From Sphaerochaeta sp. (GTDB lineage: Bacteria > Spirochaetota > Spirochaetia > Sphaerochaetales > Sphaerochaetaceae), in contig DMOO01000198.1 in the NCBI GenBank assembly GCA_003456855.1, forward strand, positions 1 to 8,284: a DNA stretch of 8,284 nt, read 5' to 3'. Under the pieces are notes generated by a model. The model searched no databases. It was not told where the DNA came from and saw nothing but the letters and a program-made list of their open reading frames with translations. A program made the translations under genes and the position numbers. Below, one piece after another: positions 7,072 to 8,284 of this stretch. Position 1 is the stretch's first letter; each line of letters begins with the position of its first letter.

Positions 7072-8199
7072 TCAGATATCTGCAATGCGCCACTGCGCAT
7101 AAGCATCCATTAGATTCCTGCTGAGAGCCTCAAGCGTGTAGTAGAAGCTCCCCTTGTCATCCGTCTTCCTCTCGGCAAGGGAGGACAGGTCCCTGACACC
7201 CCTTGCCTGAGCCATGAGAACGGCCTTTGTATGCGAGCGTGAGGTCCTGAGCGTGCAGACAGGAGTCCTGTGCTCCTCTATGCACCTGACGCATTCCCAG
7301 AGCTTCTCCATCCTCTCGCCCTTGTCCAGAGCTCTGTAGTCGATGACCGTGCCGTCGTTCAACGTACCCACAAACCCATCCTGGACCTGGCGTATGGTCC
7401 CCTTCTCGAACTCATATTCACAGATTGGACCGACCTTGGTCTCATCGACTGCATGTGAGGCATAGTAGAAGAGCTCAACACCTTCATCCGTGATGAACTT
7501 CAGCTGAGCAGTGTCGCAGTTCTCTATTGTGGGCCTCACTTTTATGAGCTCTCCTTCACATGAGACCACCGATGCGCTCTCCTCCATGGTCTTGCCAAGA
7601 AGGAATACCATGTTCTGGAACTGATGTGCACAGGCATTGGTGAACGGAGAGTCATAGACAAGCTCCCCTCCGCAGCGAACGGCTCCAGCCCATGAGGATC
7701 TGCCGTAATAGACATCGTTTCTGCGCATAAGGCGCAGGGTCTTCATCCTGATAGCCTTGCCGTATCTGCCGTCAAGGACATCCCTCTTGACTGCAAGCAC
7801 ATCACGAGAGAAGCAGAGCTGATACCCGACTGCAACGAAAAGTCCGGTCTCACGGCTCTTCTCCATCATCCTGTCGAAGTGCTCCTCATCAAAGCAGACA
7901 GGCTTCTCTGTAAGGACGTTGCATCCATATGAGAGAGCCCCCATTATGTATGGGAAGTGCGTGTGGATCGGCGAGGATACAACCACCAGATCCGCCTTCC
8001 CTCCATCTGCGAAGAAGTCATCCATCGAGTTGCAGACGGGGATGCCCTTCTCCTTGACAGCGGAGAAGAGAGGGCTTCTGGAGGCGAACGGATCTGCTAC
8101 GGCTGCAAGGACAGAACCAAGGACATCCCTTTCAAGGTACTCCTTGACGTAGTTCTCGCCATAGCCACCCATTCCGCAGAGAAGTACACGTACGGCCAT
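7072..8199 (-). CDS. Gfo/Idh/MocA family NAD(P)-dependent oxidoreductase (first copy)
   Basis: A 375-residue protein, the usual length for this family of cytoplasmic sugar and polyol dehydrogenases. The N-terminal Rossmann fold shows VRVLLCGMGGYG at 3-14, and the family EKP motif sits at 98-100 (NVLTEKP), with K99 the expected catalytic or substrate-binding lysine. The C-terminal half holds D183-S-P and A191-H192, followed by Q195 and N196 where most members have H-x2-D. That DSP...NA-AH arrangement resembles a recognisable subgroup rather than decay. The ATG at 8199 is chosen because GGAGAGG stands just upstream and it immediately follows the previous stop; a longer frame to 8250 only overlaps the upstream gene. 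Substrate unknown; oxidation of a sugar, uronate or cyclitol hydroxyl is the family role. It shares little obvious sequence beyond motifs with the second copy at 1512-2633. Confidence 0.9.
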   Translation of the reverse strand: MAVRVLLCGMGGYGENYVKEYLERDVLGSVLAAVADPFASRSPLFSAVKEKGIPVCNSMDDFFADGGKADLVVVSSPIHTHFPYIMGALSYGCNVLTEKPVCFDEEHFDRMMEKSRETGLFVAVGYQLCFSRDVLAVKRDVLDGRYGKAIRMKTLRLMRRNDVYYGRSSWAGAVRCGGELVYDSPFTNACAHQFQNMVFLLGKTMEESASVVSCEGELIKVRPTIENCDTAQLKFITDEGVELFYYASHAVDETKVGPICEYEFEKGTIRQVQDGFVGTLNDGTVIDYRALDKGERMEKLWECVRCIEEHRTPVCTLRTSRSHTKAVLMAQARGVRDLSSLAERKTDDKGSFYYTLEALSRNLMDAYAQWRIADI

Positions 8200-8200
8200 C

Positions 8201-8284
8201 TCACCTCTCCTCGAATGCGGATTTGAGGATACCGGCCGCATCCACCTCAAGGGCCTTTGTCGGACAGACCTGGAAGCAGTAGCC
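8201..8284 (-). CDS. C-terminal fragment of a 4Fe-4S ferredoxin-type protein (partial)
   Basis: The minus strand is open from the right edge to a TGA at 8203-8201 and encodes 27 residues starting GYCFQVCPTKALEVD. The C-x3-C-P pattern followed by T-K-A-L is the end of a 4Fe-4S cluster motif of the C-x2-C-x2-C-x3-CP class; the first one or two cysteines lie beyond the window. Only this tail is visible, so the rest of the protein is unknown: it could be a small ferredoxin, a DUF362-like protein, or a larger oxidoreductase with a C-terminal ferredoxin domain. The stop codon lies one base before the start codon of the next gene, which suggests the same transcript and coupled translation. An electron-transfer role is known for the motif; a link to the sugar pathway is inference from position. 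Confidence 0.75.
   Translation of the reverse strand, partial: GYCFQVCPTKALEVDAAGILKSAFEER
8204..8212 (-). promoter_or_regulatory. Ribosome binding site that fixes the first oxidoreductase start
   Basis: The minus strand reads GAGGAGAGG, ending four bases before the ATG at 8199. It lies inside the last codons of the iron-sulfur protein, so ribosomes ending there are next to the new start. This selects residue 1 as the MAVRVLL methionine. Confidence 0.7.

Noticed and set aside
7073..7082. Perfect 10-base palindrome CAGATATCTG at the end of the first oxidoreductase gene, as a possible operator or part of an internal promoter
   Set aside because: It is short, overlaps the stop codon, and no good -35/-10 pair is visible around it; a chance palindrome of this size is plausible.
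1..8284. CRISPR arrays, tRNA or rRNA genes, insertion sequences, phage or defence genes
   Set aside because: No direct repeat array, no tRNA-like cloverleaf, no transposase or integrase motif and no terminal inverted repeats were seen; the window is almost fully occupied by metabolic genes.

Overview
All recognisable genes in this window lie on the minus strand, so transcription runs from the high to the low coordinates. They form one tightly packed, operon-like block: the largest gap is 73 bases, several junctions are near-contacts, and one is a 4-base ATGA overlap. The moderately GC-rich DNA holds a solute-binding protein of the LplA/YtcQ type that has an ordinary cleavable signal peptide but no lipobox cysteine. 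That points to a diderm host, and its style of N-terminus resembles Sphaerochaeta/Treponema-like spirochaetes. The taxonomic call is inference, not proof.

Layout in transcription order: (i) 8284-8201, the last 27 residues of an iron-sulfur (ferredoxin-type) protein; (ii) 8199-7072, a Gfo/Idh/MocA NAD(P)-dependent sugar oxidoreductase; (iii) 7033-5459, a secreted ABC-transporter solute-binding protein; (iv) a strong stem-loop at 5434-5411; (v) 5385-3412, a heparinase II/III-like polysaccharide lyase without an export signal; (vi) 3415-2651, a sugar-phosphate isomerase/epimerase-like TIM barrel; (vii) 2633-1512, a second, divergent Gfo/Idh/MocA oxidoreductase; (viii) 1484-1, the N-terminal 494 residues of a two-pass membrane sensor-regulator, most likely of the AraC family, whose C-terminus lies beyond the left edge. 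Nothing is left as a long unexplained gap.

Read together, this is a carbohydrate uptake and catabolism locus. An oligosaccharide, probably uronic-acid containing, would be captured in the periplasm by the binding protein and imported by permeases not seen here. It would then be cut in the cytoplasm by the lyase-like enzyme, and the products oxidised and isomerised by the two dehydrogenases and the TIM-barrel enzyme. The membrane regulator would sense an extracytoplasmic cue. The combination of two different Gfo/Idh enzymes with an AP-endonuclease-fold enzyme also fits an oxidation-first (keto-sugar) route of glycan cleavage; this is the most interesting hypothesis here and is untested. The substrate cannot be told from sequence alone.
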